The notes below the pieces were generated by a model, which had not been told where the DNA came from, did not search any database, and worked only from the letters and a program-made list of their open reading frames with translations. 39,282 bases of DNA from RGIG5050 sp045636065 (GTDB lineage Bacteria > Verrucomicrobiota > Kiritimatiellia > RFP12 > UBA1067), in contig JAZTWW010000017.1 of the NCBI GenBank assembly GCA_045636065.1, positions 1-39,282 on the forward strand, written 5' to 3'. Within the stretch, counting starts at the first letter, position 1. Each line of letters opens with the position of its first letter. This document shows positions 28,727 to 36,643 of this stretch, piece after piece. Made by a program: the position numbers and the translations under genes.

Positions 28727-29401
28727 TCACTGGAAATCCCCGAAAAGATCCTGCTGCCTTACGGGGCCGAAACTCATGCGGTGCTCCGGGCAAGGCCCAA
28801 GGCGCCTCAACGCCTCAAGGTGCGCCTTTGTAGGGTAGCCCTTGTGGACCTCGAACCCGTACCCGGGATAGGCCTTCGCAAGCTCTTCCAACTGCGCGTC
28901 GCGCTCCGTCTTCGCGAGTATGCTAGCCGCCGCTATGAGAAGGCTCTTCGAGTCGCCTTTTACGATGTTGAGGCTCGGGTACGGCAAAGTCGGCACCCTA
29001 AGACCGTCCACAAGGATGTTCGGCTTCGCTCCCCCGTTCTGGGGCCCGTCAAGGGGCGAAAGCCCAAGCCTCTCCCCTACCGCGAGCGCCGCGCGACGCA
29101 TGGCAAGATGCGTAGCCTTGAGTATGTTCAATTCGTCTATCTCGCGCGGAGTGGCCGATGCGACGGCCCATGTGCAGCCTTCGGTCGACTTGATCGCATC
29201 CGCAAGGGCGCGGCGCCTCGAAGCGGAAAGGCGCTTTGAATCGTCGACCTTTGCCCACGCGCCCGCCATAAGCTCCTCGGCGAGGGCTACGGGAACGCTT
29301 ACGGCCGCCGCGACGACGCACCCTGCAAGAGGCCCCCTTCCCGCCTCGTCTATACCCATCACGGGCGATGCGGCCGCCCTTTCGAAGTCGAGCGATGCCA
29401 T
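28727..29401 (-). CDS. rnhB: Ribonuclease HII
   Basis: 224 residues. It cuts the RNA strand of RNA/DNA hybrids and removes misincorporated ribonucleotides. GIDEAGRGPLAGCVV holds the first acidic residues, DDSKRLS and ILVDGLRVP follow, and GDSKSLLIAAASILAKTERD is the type II signature. The start at 29401 (AGGGGAAG ribosome-binding site) is 2 nt after the asmA-like stop, indicating coupling; earlier in-frame starts would overlap that gene. Confidence 0.95.
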   Translation of the reverse strand: MASLDFERAAASPVMGIDEAGRGPLAGCVVAAAVSVPVALAEELMAGAWAKVDDSKRLSASRRRALADAIKSTEGCTWAVASATPREIDELNILKATHLAMRRAALAVGERLGLSPLDGPQNGGAKPNILVDGLRVPTLPYPSLNIVKGDSKSLLIAAASILAKTERDAQLEELAKAYPGYGFEVHKGYPTKAHLEALRRLGPCPEHRMSFGPVRQQDLFGDFQ

Positions 29402-29403
29402 CG

Positions 29404-31320
29404 TCACTTCCCCTTGCCGCCTCCAAGCCCGCCCAGCATGGAGGAGTTCGTCCACACAGGGTCGACCGCGGAACCCGTTATCTTGAATTCTATGAGGAGC
29501 TTGTTGAACGTCCAGGATATAGGCGTTGCAAGGCGCGAAAGGATCGAATCGTTGCGGAACAGGTTCACCTTGACCGTCATGTCGAGATCGTCGCGGGCGA
29601 TGTCGTACGTCCCTTCGCCCTGGATCGAGAAGACGTCACCCTCGATGAAAAGGTCGTCCGTCTTCAATACGCCGTTCTCAATGGTGAAGGAGTAGCTGCC
29701 CTGGCTCTGGTTCACGAGGCTGGAGACCCCGGGAACGCAATCGGCAAGATATTGGGTGAAGCCGGAGAAGAGCTTGAGCTGCGCAAGGTGCCCGTTGCGG
29801 CATCTTACGGAGCCGCGCCCGTTGAGGCTCTCCTTCAGACCCCCCCCCGTGCTGCCTGATATCGAAACGTTCGCGTCGATCACCCCGTGCTTGTCGCCTG
29901 GATCGATGCCGAAAGCCCCGGCGAGGTCTCCCAGCGAAACGTTCCCGAGCTGCATCTCCGCGCGGAACGTGCCGTTAGACGCGCTGAGGCCAGGAAGCTT
30001 CACCACCGCGCCCCCGGCGACCGTTCCGCCGCTCAAGGCGTTGGCCCGCACGCTGCCGATGCTGACGGTGTCGCCCGTAAGGCTCCACATGGCGCTTGCA
30101 TCGAGGACGGGCACTCCAAACACCTTGCCGCGCGCGAAGGAGGACCTTCCCGAAAGGTTGTGCATGTCGATGTTGTCCGGATCCATGGCGAGCGTTCCTT
30201 CAACGGCCACCTCCGGAGGCGTTTCGCATTCGAGGAAGGAAAGCATGCTGCGCTCTATGTAGTGCGCGATGAGGAAATCGTCGTCAAGGGAGGCCGTGCT
30301 TTTGACCTGCTCGAAAGAAACGGTTCCCAGGCCGTTCGTTACATTGACGACGACGGAGCCGGAAAGGTCTCCCCCCTGGGCAAGCGATGCGGATATGGGG
30401 CCAGCCTTGACGCGGACGTTGAGGTTCGTGCCGCGCACATAGGAGTAGACGTCAAGCGCGCCGTGGATGTCACGCATCGGCACTCCCATGTACGCGCCGC
30501 CCGACGGGTGGAGCCCGAGGTTCATCTTGAAATCGAGGTTGCGCAGGTTGACGTCGAAGCGCCCGTTAACGTCGACCGGCGTCAGTATGCCGGTGAATGC
30601 ATCCATGTATTCAAGGCCTATATCGAGATCCAGGACGGACAGAAACGGCCTTATGTTGTGCTGGCGAGCCTGGCCGAAGAGGCTCGCCTTTATCTGCTGC
30701 GAATCGAGGTCGAGTACGGCATCGCCCGTGACGGCCATCCTCACGTCGGCGTCTGGCCAGTTGACCCTCACGTCCTCGAACTTGGCGCCGGACTTGCTTA
30801 CGGATATGCTGCCTATGTCGATCGCGCGCATGTCGAGCCCCAGGATGTTCGCCTCCTGGATGCGCATTGGGAAGGGTTCAATGTAGGGAAGGTCGAGCTC
30901 CAGCGGTTCGTCGCGCTCCAGGTGGGGCTTTTTCATGTAGTACGAATCCGGGAGGCGGGGATACTCAAGGCCGTCTATCTTGACAAACTTGACGGCGCGC
31001 GACCAGTCGATCGGGATCCTGAAAAGATCCATGAACACGTCCACCCTTCTGGCCGAGACGACAGGAACAGTCGTCGCCTTGTGCCTTTCCATGACGCGAA
31101 GGCCATGGACCCTTACGCCCTCGGTGAGACGGAAAGTAGCACTCTGCGCGGAAACGAGATAATCCTTGCCGCTCACCTCTTTGCACGCGTATTCGATGAT
31201 GCCAGAAGGGACATTCACCGTGAAGAACGAGAAGAAGAAAACGAGGAGAACCGGAACGAAGAGGAAAAAGAGAACGGCAACCTTGAGTATTCTGGCGAGA
31301 ACCTTCAGGAACATTCTCAT
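29404..31320 (-). CDS. AsmA-like envelope protein
   Basis: 638 residues. One N-terminal transmembrane anchor (VAVLFFLFVPVLLVFFFSFF, about 16-35) is followed by a long periplasmic region of repeating amphipathic beta strands, as in AsmA/TamB/DUF3971 proteins that bridge inner and outer membrane and carry lipids. The conserved C-terminal AsmA segment is visible (LNGRGSVRCRNGHL, then NDSILSRLATPISWTFNKLL). Start at 31320 has GAGAGGG; a codon 30 nt earlier overlaps nothing but lacks a site. It begins 33 nt after the tRNA-Glu CCA end with no promoter in between, so it is probably transcribed with the tRNAs. Confidence 0.82.
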   Translation of the reverse strand: MRMFLKVLARILKVAVLFFLFVPVLLVFFFSFFTVNVPSGIIEYACKEVSGKDYLVSAQSATFRLTEGVRVHGLRVMERHKATTVPVVSARRVDVFMDLFRIPIDWSRAVKFVKIDGLEYPRLPDSYYMKKPHLERDEPLELDLPYIEPFPMRIQEANILGLDMRAIDIGSISVSKSGAKFEDVRVNWPDADVRMAVTGDAVLDLDSQQIKASLFGQARQHNIRPFLSVLDLDIGLEYMDAFTGILTPVDVNGRFDVNLRNLDFKMNLGLHPSGGAYMGVPMRDIHGALDVYSYVRGTNLNVRVKAGPISASLAQGGDLSGSVVVNVTNGLGTVSFEQVKSTASLDDDFLIAHYIERSMLSFLECETPPEVAVEGTLAMDPDNIDMHNLSGRSSFARGKVFGVPVLDASAMWSLTGDTVSIGSVRANALSGGTVAGGAVVKLPGLSASNGTFRAEMQLGNVSLGDLAGAFGIDPGDKHGVIDANVSISGSTGGGLKESLNGRGSVRCRNGHLAQLKLFSGFTQYLADCVPGVSSLVNQSQGSYSFTIENGVLKTDDLFIEGDVFSIQGEGTYDIARDDLDMTVKVNLFRNDSILSRLATPISWTFNKLLIEFKITGSAVDPVWTNSSMLGGLGGGKGK

Positions 31321-31353
31321 GGGAACCCTCTCGCAATGCGCCGTTATCAAGAT

Positions 31354-31428
31354 TGGCAGCCCCTAGGAGAGTCGAACTCCTCTTACCTGGATGAGAACCA
31401 GGTGTCCTAGCCGATAGACGAAGGGGCC
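31354..31428 (-). tRNA. tRNA-Glu (anticodon CTC), CCA encoded
   Basis: Minus strand GGCCCCTTCGTCTATCGGCT starts the gene. Acceptor stem GGCCCCT/AGGGGCT, anticodon stem CCTGG/CCAGG around TTCTCAT, T arm GGAG-TTCGACT-CTCC, discriminator G and genomic CCA. Confidence 0.95.
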
Positions 31429-31437
31429 AGCTTTGTT

Positions 31438-31522
31438 TGGTGCACCCGGTGGGATTTGAACCCACACACCTTGCGGCACTAGAACCTGAATCTAGCGTGT
31501 ATGCCAATTTCACCACGGGTGC
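31438..31522 (-). tRNA. tRNA-Leu (anticodon CAG), CCA encoded
   Basis: Acceptor stem GCACCCG/CGGGTGC, anticodon stem CTAGA/TCTAG around TTCAGGT, a long variable arm (TGCCGCAAGGTGT), T loop TTCAAAT and encoded CCA. 9 nt upstream of tRNA-Glu. Confidence 0.95.
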
Positions 31523-31534
31523 GAAACGAGTTGT

Positions 31535-31563
31535 AGTATACCATAACAGGTGGCGAAAAGCAA
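31535..31563 (-). promoter_or_regulatory. Promoter of the tRNA-Leu/tRNA-Glu/asmA-like unit
   Basis: TTGCTT (31563-31558), 17-nt spacer and TATACT (31540-31535) on the minus strand; start near 31528, 6 nt before the tRNA-Leu. Confidence 0.7.
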
Positions 31564-31592
31564 GCGATATTTTCAGGAATGTGAAAAAAAGA

Positions 31593-31615
31593 AAGCCGGC
31601 CCTTTAAGCCGGCTT
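31593..31615 (-). terminator. Rho-independent terminator of the ferredoxin gene
   Basis: AAGCCGGC (31593-31600) pairs perfectly with GCCGGCTT (31608-31615) around a 7-nt loop. On the minus strand it is followed by CTTTTTTT-like sequence. Confidence 0.9.
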
Positions 31616-31649
31616 CTTGAAACGGCGTTTGCACGCCAGATCCGCCCTC

Positions 31650-31820
31650 TTAGGCGCTGATGGCGCTAACGGGGCAGCAGGCCTCGCAGGCTCCGCAGTC
31701 GACGCACTTGTCGGCATCAATCTCGCAGTGACCGTCAACGAGGGTGATCGCCTCGGCGGGGCAGGCGTCCTTGCACGCGCCGCAGCCGACGCACGTTCCA
31801 GCATCAATCTTGTGAGCCAT
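31650..31820 (-). CDS. 2[4Fe-4S] ferredoxin
   Basis: 56 residues, MAHKIDAGTCVGCGACKDAC then PAEAITLVDGHCEIDADKC and VDCGACEACCPVSAISA. Two CxxCxxCxxxCP motifs (the second CVDCGACEACCP) identify a clostridial-type low-potential electron carrier. Ribosome-binding site AGAGAGG at 7 nt. It has its own promoter and terminator, so it is monocistronic; the partner oxidoreductase cannot be told from context. Confidence 0.95.
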   Translation of the reverse strand: MAHKIDAGTCVGCGACKDACPAEAITLVDGHCEIDADKCVDCGACEACCPVSAISA

Positions 31821-31884
31821 TTAGGTACCTCTCTTTTCTTTTGTGTAAATCATCAAATCACCCTTGGGGGGCGAAAACGTCTGT

Positions 31885-31913
31885 ATGATACCATATTTCT
31901 TGACCGATTGCAA
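31885..31913 (-). promoter_or_regulatory. Sigma70 promoter of the ferredoxin gene
   Basis: TTGCAA (31913-31908), 17-nt spacer and TATCAT (31890-31885) in the local GGTATCATAC context. Leader of about 60 nt. Confidence 0.75.
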
Positions 31914-32002
31914 GAGAAAACTTAAAATTACACCAATCTAAGTTCAAAAACCGTCAATTATGTTAAACGAGGCAAACATTCAGCCGCTTAAATGCAAAGC
32001 AA

Positions 32003-32032
32003 AAGGGCGCGGACTGAAAAGTCCACGCCCTT
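32003..32032 (-). terminator. Rho-independent terminator of rplU-rpmA
   Basis: AAGGGCGCGGACT (32003-32015) pairs with AGTCCACGCCCTT (32020-32032), 13 bp with one wobble, GAAA/TTTC loop; TTTTGCTTT follows on the minus strand. Confidence 0.9.
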
Positions 32033-32053
32033 CCATCAGGCTTCGACCTTAAA

Positions 32054-32296
32054 TCAGGCCTCGACAGGGACGATCGTAACGACCTTGCCGTCCTTGATGA
32101 ATTTCACCTTGCCGTCCTTGAGGGCGAAGAGGGTGAAATCGCGGCCGCAGCCGACGTTTGCGCCGGGGTGGATCTTCGTGCCGCGCTGGCGGACGATGAT
32201 CGAACCGGCCTTGAGAAGCTGGCCGTCAAAAGCCTTTACGCCGAGATACTTCGGATTCGAATCGCGGCCGTTGCGTGCTGAAGCGGATGTCGCCAT
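32054..32296 (-). CDS. rpmA: 50S ribosomal protein L27 (bL27)
   Basis: 80 residues, MATSASARNGRDSNPKYLGV onward with GSIIVRQRGTKIHPGANVG, the conserved L27 core. The N-terminus lacks the longer Firmicutes cleavage peptide. Strong AGGAGG site; 19 nt after rplU. Confidence 0.97.
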   Translation of the reverse strand: MATSASARNGRDSNPKYLGVKAFDGQLLKAGSIIVRQRGTKIHPGANVGCGRDFTLFALKDGKVKFIKDGKVVTIVPVEA

Positions 32297-32315
32297 TTTT
32301 CAATCCTCCTGAATC

Positions 32316-32633
32316 TTAGGCGATGGCCTTGACCGTCGCGACCGTGTACTGCTGGCGGTGGCCGACCTTGCGGCGGTCGCCTTTGCGGCGCTTCATCTTG
32401 AAGTTGATCACCTTCTCGCCCTTCTTGGCGGGAGCGATGATTTCGAGCGTGACCTTGGCGCCCTCGACATAGGGCTTGCCGACCTTGAGCGTGGTGCCGT
32501 CGTTGACCGCGAGAACGGTATCGAGCGTCACTTCCTCACCTTCATTGACCGAGAGCTTTTCAATCTCGATCTTGTCACCTGCACGGACAAGCACCTGCTT
32601 GCCGCCGGTTTCGAGAACTGCGTAGGCTTCCAT
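32316..32633 (-). CDS. rplU: 50S ribosomal protein L21 (bL21)
   Basis: 105 residues from ATG 32633 (AAAGGT site): MEAYAVLETGGKQVLVRAGD and the C-terminal KMKRRKGDRRKVGHRQQYT typical of L21. First gene of the L21-L27 pair. An upstream in-frame codon falls within the structured leader and is rejected. The usual downstream obgE is absent; a ferredoxin gene follows the terminator instead. Confidence 0.97.
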   Translation of the reverse strand: MEAYAVLETGGKQVLVRAGDKIEIEKLSVNEGEEVTLDTVLAVNDGTTLKVGKPYVEGAKVTLEIIAPAKKGEKVINFKMKRRKGDRRKVGHRQQYTVATVKAIA

Positions 32634-32657
32634 TGTTCTTACCTTTGTTGTTCCTGC

Positions 32658-32692
32658 CGTTTTTCCATGAGGCACCGTGCCTCGAAAAAACG
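32658..32692 (-). promoter_or_regulatory. Hairpin in the rplU leader, possible L21 autoregulatory element
   Basis: On the minus strand CGTTTTTTC pairs with GGAAAAACG, and inside it GAGGCAC pairs with GTGCCTC, with unpaired A and T between the stems. It begins a few nt after the predicted start and ends 24 nt before the ATG. Ribosomal-protein leaders often have this kind of structure; the autoregulatory role is inference. Confidence 0.5.
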
Positions 32693-32701
32693 TGAAAGTG
32701 T

Positions 32702-32730
32702 ATTATACCAAATCCGCGCCCGAATGTCAA
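32702..32730 (-). promoter_or_regulatory. Consensus sigma70 promoter of rplU-rpmA
   Basis: Perfect TTGACA (32730-32725), 17-nt spacer and perfect TATAAT (32707-32702) on the minus strand. Confidence 0.92.
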
Positions 32731-32740
32731 ACGGCTGCGC

Positions 32741-32982
32741 GCCCGTCGCGTTGGTCCCGTTCGTCCCGTATGTCCCGTGCGCACTTTGCGGTAGCCCGCC
32801 TTATCACTTAGATTGTGCCTTTTGTTTATTCTCGCGCAGAGACGCAGAGACGCGGAGAGCATGGGTGTAAATGTTGCCAGTGTGAAAATGTTGCCAGTAC
32901 CAGTTCCAATTGCCAATGGGTGGGGAAACGCTGAATGGTGCACGGGACGTACGGGACAAACGGGACCAACGCGACGGGCTTC
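32741..32982. repeat. Composite repeat cluster A (non-coding, upstream of hydrolase cassette 1)
   Basis: Modules in order. 32751-32780: GTCCCGT repeated every 9 bp. 32791-32830: unit containing CCGCCTTATCAC and TAGATTGTGC, also found at 36508-36540. 32831-32858: CGCAGAG 8-bp array. 32865-32921: TGGCAAC-type cluster. 32937-32982: inverted copy of the first module, so 32741-32786 and 32937-32982 form a 46-bp imperfect inverted repeat. Open frames through it read collagen-like (TGRTGPT) and are not credible genes. Confidence 0.8.
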
Positions 32983-33011
32983 GCGCAATGTGGGGAGTGG
33001 TCCCCAGCTGC

Positions 33012-33227
33012 GGGGAACCTTATTCCTCCTAAGCGGAGCCAAGGGCGACACCGCTCAGTCAGCCGCATGGGGCGGCAGTTTTGCGCAGAGCGCAAAGCGG
33101 AGGCAATCTCCTCGTCCGGGAAACACCGAGGATTGTTTTTCGCGCCGCCCCAATCGCACTTCAAGGATGGGCGCGCGTAGAACAACCGCAGGTGAGGGTC
33201 ACGGACGAGGAGATTGCGGAGCATGCC
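33012..33227. repeat. Long hairpin repeat, copy 1
   Basis: Near-identical to 37207-37393 apart from its central loop and in the same orientation. It contains the perfect 16-bp inverted repeat GCAATCTCCTCGTCCG (33103-33118) / CGGACGAGGAGATTGC (33202-33217) and smaller hairpins (GCCGCATGGGGCGGC; TTGCGCAGAGCGCAA). Mobile palindromic repeat or structured RNA; I do not recognise it. Confidence 0.85.
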
Positions 33228-33314
33228 ACCCAGACTGCGCCCCATCGGCAAGCGGTAAAGCCCATTGCGGAGCGTCAACCCTTGTGGAACTCAAAACTTC
33301 AGGTTATTACGTAA

Positions 33315-33343
33315 TTGAAGTTTTAGGGTAAATGTGGTATCAT
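33315..33343 (+). promoter_or_regulatory. Sigma70 promoter of hydrolase cassette 1
   Basis: TTGAAG (33315-33320), 17-nt spacer and TATCAT (33338-33343), in the GGTATCATAC context also seen before the ferredoxin gene. Start near 33350. Confidence 0.75.
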
Positions 33344-33392
33344 ACTTGTATCTTTCTTTGGTGTAGGATGCTTTGTGCAAGAAAGGAGGAGT

Positions 33393-33479
33393 ATGAGCGA
33401 AGAAAAAGTTAAGATTAAATACGATTTGCTTGCCGTTTGCGCTTTGCAAGGGAATGAAATGGGGTTAAGTTTGATTTAA
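33393..33479 (+). CDS. 28-residue leader peptide / small ORF
   Basis: The best ribosome-binding site of the region (AAAGGAGGAG) precedes ATG 33393, which opens MSEEKVKIKYDLLAVCALQG and 8 more residues to TAA 33477-33479. The hydrolase ATG lies 12 nt after this stop and itself has only a poor site, so the small ORF may deliver ribosomes to it by coupling. No homology recognised; a leftover of a longer gene is possible. Confidence 0.55.
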   Translation: MSEEKVKIKYDLLAVCALQGNEMGLSLI

Positions 33480-33491
33480 GTTGCAGGCAAT

Positions 33492-35369
33492 ATGGAACAA
33501 ATACAGCAACAGCCATCGCAGCAGATTTGCCGCCGTCTTGCGGTAACGATTCTCGCGTTCGTTGCAATCCTGCCGCTGCATACCGTCCGTGCTGAGAGCG
33601 ACTTTGGCGCATACATGCGCGGGAAGATGTTTCGTATGTGGGTGAACGACGACGCGGATAAGTCTGACTTGGAGAGTGCCCCTGTTGACATCCCCAAGCA
33701 ATCTAACGCTGATTGCAAGGACGATCATGTGAATGGACGGCGGGACTTGGTCGATTTCTTCCCGTTGTGGATCAACATATCCTCCTTTGCACCGTGGTTT
33801 TCTGGAGGACAGGTCGGTGTGAGACTCAGCCATGCCGATAGCGCCATTAATATCGTCTGGACAATGCTAGGCAATCTGGAGGCAGGAAAGTTCTATCGCG
33901 AGGATGTCGGAGAGTGCGGTCCGAACCTAAACCAGAACGCTTACGAGGCGACCGTCACGCCAGTAACGGCCGAGGGCACAGAGGTGCCGCAGGAAATCAT
34001 AGATATGATTCTCGCCGATCCGTCAAAAGGCATTGTGATGATGGAGGGTGTGCGGCCAAGCACTGCTCCGCTTACAATCGCGATGTACCTCAAGAACGGC
34101 GGCAATACGTTCTTCTCGTTCGAACTCCCGATGACGATATCTCATGTGGAGGATATGTACCGCTGGGTAAACATTCGCGCTGCGGCTCAAGGTGCGGTTG
34201 AGAGGCAAAGCGATTTGTCGGTGCCGTCGGGACTGCCCGATTCGGACACGAACGGAAAGCATTTCCTTTTCGTACACGGCTATTCAGTCAGCGAGGAGAA
34301 GGCGCGGGGCTGGGCAGCGGAGATGTTTAAGCGTATGTGGCAGTCCGGAGCCAATTGCGCTTTTACGGCTGTGACATGGTACGGCGACGACAGCCGCCAC
34401 TGGTGGTATCTAGACAATACGCCGAATTACTATATCAACGTGGAGCATGCGTTTGAATCGGCGGCAGCCTTGGCGGACGTCGCGGCGCAACTTCCTGGCG
34501 AGAAAATAATTGCAGCGCACAGCCTTGGCAACATGGTGACTTCAAGTGCGATTGCCGACCATCAAATGCAGGTATCGGCGTATTTCATGCTGAATGCTGC
34601 GGTACCGATGGAGGCATACGACGAGGGATCTATATCGGAAGTGTCCTCATACAACATGGCGAACCCCGATTGGCAAATCTATACAAACCGCCTCTGGGCA
34701 AGCCATTGGCACGAGGCGTGGAAGCGGATTGACCCGACCGACGGACGTTGCGATATGACATGGCGCGGACGATTCGCAAGCATTACCAATGCCTACAACT
34801 ACTATTCTACTGGCGAGGACGTCCTGACAAACGGGAATGGGATGGCACAATCGCTTTTCTCCGGCAGTTATGCGTGGTACAATCAAGAATCACGCAAGGG
34901 CCAATGGCCGATGCTCCTGCCGGGGAACAATGAGGCGGGGTGGTCGTTCAACAGTGCCTACGACGATCTGTTTTCCCACATGAACCCTACGAACGCGGCA
35001 GATTTGGCAGACTCGCTGATATGCACAAACTCTTTCTTTGGTTTGTTTGATGAACGAGGGCTTTACGGAACAAACGGTTCGTTTCTTGCAACACAGCCCG
35101 CCGTCCGTAGACATGCCCTTGCCGACGGCATTCCAGCAGAATCCTATGCGGCAGGGGCAAATTTGCTTGGAGCGTTGAATCCAAGATGGGGCAATGATAG
35201 GAATGTCAATATGCCAGATAAGGCTAAATCAAGTTGGGTGGCGCTGTACGGCGCGGATATGAATGGAAATCCGATTGAGCCGTGGAAACATAGCGACATA
35301 AAGAACCGACCGTATCAAGTCGTTAGAGATGTGTTTTTGTCTATAATAGAAAAAGGAAACTTGCGATGA
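33492..35369 (+). CDS. Secreted alpha/beta-hydrolase, cassette 1
   Basis: 625 residues. Basic N-terminus and hydrophobic core (RRLAVTILAFVAILPLHTVRA) form a Sec signal peptide. Residues about 40-235 are a beta-rich region of unknown type; the C-terminal part is an alpha/beta-hydrolase with oxyanion strand FVHGYS (260-265) and nucleophile Ser344 in AHSLGN. A conserved W-x-HSDIK near the C-terminus, shared with the paralogue at 38488, is a good candidate for the catalytic His. Lipase/esterase-like; substrate unknown. The start is fixed by an in-frame stop at 33477. Its last 4 nt overlap the next gene (ATGA). Confidence 0.8.
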   Translation: MEQIQQQPSQQICRRLAVTILAFVAILPLHTVRAESDFGAYMRGKMFRMWVNDDADKSDLESAPVDIPKQSNADCKDDHVNGRRDLVDFFPLWINISSFAPWFSGGQVGVRLSHADSAINIVWTMLGNLEAGKFYREDVGECGPNLNQNAYEATVTPVTAEGTEVPQEIIDMILADPSKGIVMMEGVRPSTAPLTIAMYLKNGGNTFFSFELPMTISHVEDMYRWVNIRAAAQGAVERQSDLSVPSGLPDSDTNGKHFLFVHGYSVSEEKARGWAAEMFKRMWQSGANCAFTAVTWYGDDSRHWWYLDNTPNYYINVEHAFESAAALADVAAQLPGEKIIAAHSLGNMVTSSAIADHQMQVSAYFMLNAAVPMEAYDEGSISEVSSYNMANPDWQIYTNRLWASHWHEAWKRIDPTDGRCDMTWRGRFASITNAYNYYSTGEDVLTNGNGMAQSLFSGSYAWYNQESRKGQWPMLLPGNNEAGWSFNSAYDDLFSHMNPTNAADLADSLICTNSFFGLFDERGLYGTNGSFLATQPAVRRHALADGIPAESYAAGANLLGALNPRWGNDRNVNMPDKAKSSWVALYGADMNGNPIEPWKHSDIKNRPYQVVRDVFLSIIEKGNLR

Positions 35370-36352
35370 AGAGGACAATGGCATTGGTAGTCTTGGTCGT
35401 CGTCACCGGCTGCACCAGCGTGATTGGCGCGATATTTCAACGCGACTCAACGGCACATTTCAATGTCGTTGACTATGACAACAATGCGATAAGTAATGCA
35501 TCGGTGAGGGTCAATACATTCAAGGAGTGGATTCCTGGAGAGTGTTTTGGCCGTGATGTCATGATGGATATCTACGGGAATACTGGCACTAATGGAGAAG
35601 TTGATATAACTTTTCTTTGCAAGTCTATGAATTTTTCGTATTCCGTTGGGAAGAATGGCTATTATGGAGCTGGTGGGGCCGTTGGTTTTGCACGGGCGGG
35701 AAGTGGTTTTGACCTACATCAGACGCAGTTTGAAACAAATCTTGTTGTGCGATTGAAACCAATAATCAATCCGCGTCAGATGTTTGTATTCCGAATGGCT
35801 TCTGGGCTCGGGAAGTCATTGAAATATCCGCAAGGGGCGCATAGTGGAATATGGGGATTCGACATGAAAGAAGGAGACTGGATTGCGCCGCATGGCAAGG
35901 GAGTTGTCGCTGACTTCTTCGTTGAGTATTCTGACAGCCATTTTGCCGAGGACAAGGTATTGGATTGTGCGCTAGTGTTCACTAACTCCGTCAATGATGG
36001 TTGTTATGTTGCAAAATGCACTGGGACCCATTTTAAGTCCGACTATGCGGCAGATGCAAATGCAAAGTACATGAAGCGGTTGGACTTTGGTTCGTGGGGG
36101 AAAAAATTCAAAGGGAAATTTGCTGCTGAACTGCTCGATTCCGACGAATATCTTGTCATTCGTACTCGCACGAAATGCGATGAAAACGGGAACATCGTAT
36201 CTGCCAACTACGCGAAGATATATGGGCCAATCACCTTCTTCATGGGTATGACATTTACAAGTTATTTCAATCCCACCGAGAATGATCCGAATCTTGAGGC
36301 TGACACAAAGGTTAACCTCATGCCGGGCGGCGAAATGGGTTTTGCGCCATGA
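35366..36352 (+). CDS. Putative lipoprotein partner of hydrolase, cassette 1
   Basis: 328 residues with a lipoprotein signal (MALVVLVVVTGC, lipid Cys16). The mature start FNVVDYDNNAISNASVRV resembles a carboxypeptidase-regulatory/transthyretin-like beta fold; the rest is unrecognised. It shares several blocks with the protein at 37469-38491: DWxAPxGxG, FTNxxxxGxY, and DEYLVIRTRTKCDENGN versus DSYMVFRTRTKTDEYGN. Translationally coupled to the hydrolase by a 4-nt ATGA overlap, so the two probably act together at the envelope. An immunity or anchoring role is speculation. Confidence 0.7.
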   Translation: MKRTMALVVLVVVTGCTSVIGAIFQRDSTAHFNVVDYDNNAISNASVRVNTFKEWIPGECFGRDVMMDIYGNTGTNGEVDITFLCKSMNFSYSVGKNGYYGAGGAVGFARAGSGFDLHQTQFETNLVVRLKPIINPRQMFVFRMASGLGKSLKYPQGAHSGIWGFDMKEGDWIAPHGKGVVADFFVEYSDSHFAEDKVLDCALVFTNSVNDGCYVAKCTGTHFKSDYAADANAKYMKRLDFGSWGKKFKGKFAAELLDSDEYLVIRTRTKCDENGNIVSANYAKIYGPITFFMGMTFTSYFNPTENDPNLEADTKVNLMPGGEMGFAP

Positions 36353-36444
36353 ATATTTGTGGTGATAAACGCAGGTTTTGAGGTTTCGCAGAGGCTATCC
36401 CCAATTGCAGGCATCAGCGCCACCACGCGGGAACCACTTCCCAC

Positions 36445-36560
36445 CTCGCGCGAAGCCCGTCCCGTTGGTCCCGTACGTCCCGTTGGTCCCGTGCGCACTC
36501 AGAGGGAATCCGCCTTATCACATAGATTGTGCTTTTTGGTTATTTCTCACGCGGAGGCGA
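36445..36560. repeat. Composite repeat cluster B, first part
   Basis: 36457-36493 has four GTCCCGT units (period 9); with its left flank CGCGCGAAGCCCGTCCCG it matches the reverse complement of 32937-33010. 36508-36540 is a copy of the CCGCCTTATCAC/TAGATTGTGC unit, followed by TTTCTCACGCGGAGGCG, a degenerate CGCAGAG module. Same order and orientation as cluster A at 32751-32858. The 36353-36444 stretch shows no gene. Confidence 0.75.
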
Positions 36561-36643
36561 AATGCGCCGGCGCCGAAGGCGTCAGGTTGCCTGAGCGAAG
36601 CGAACCCGAAGGGCCGCAAGGGGCCGCGAGGCGCGGAGGTCGC

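Noticed and set aside
32575..33051. Open frames with collagen-like G-x-T repeats over the GTCCCGT arrays
   Set aside because: They arise from the 9-bp period of a non-coding repeat, overlap the rplU promoter and have no ribosome-binding sites.
33012..33227. Peptide-like frames conserved between the two hairpin repeats
   Set aside because: Frames lack starts with ribosome-binding sites and break outside the repeat; conservation at DNA and stem level explains them.
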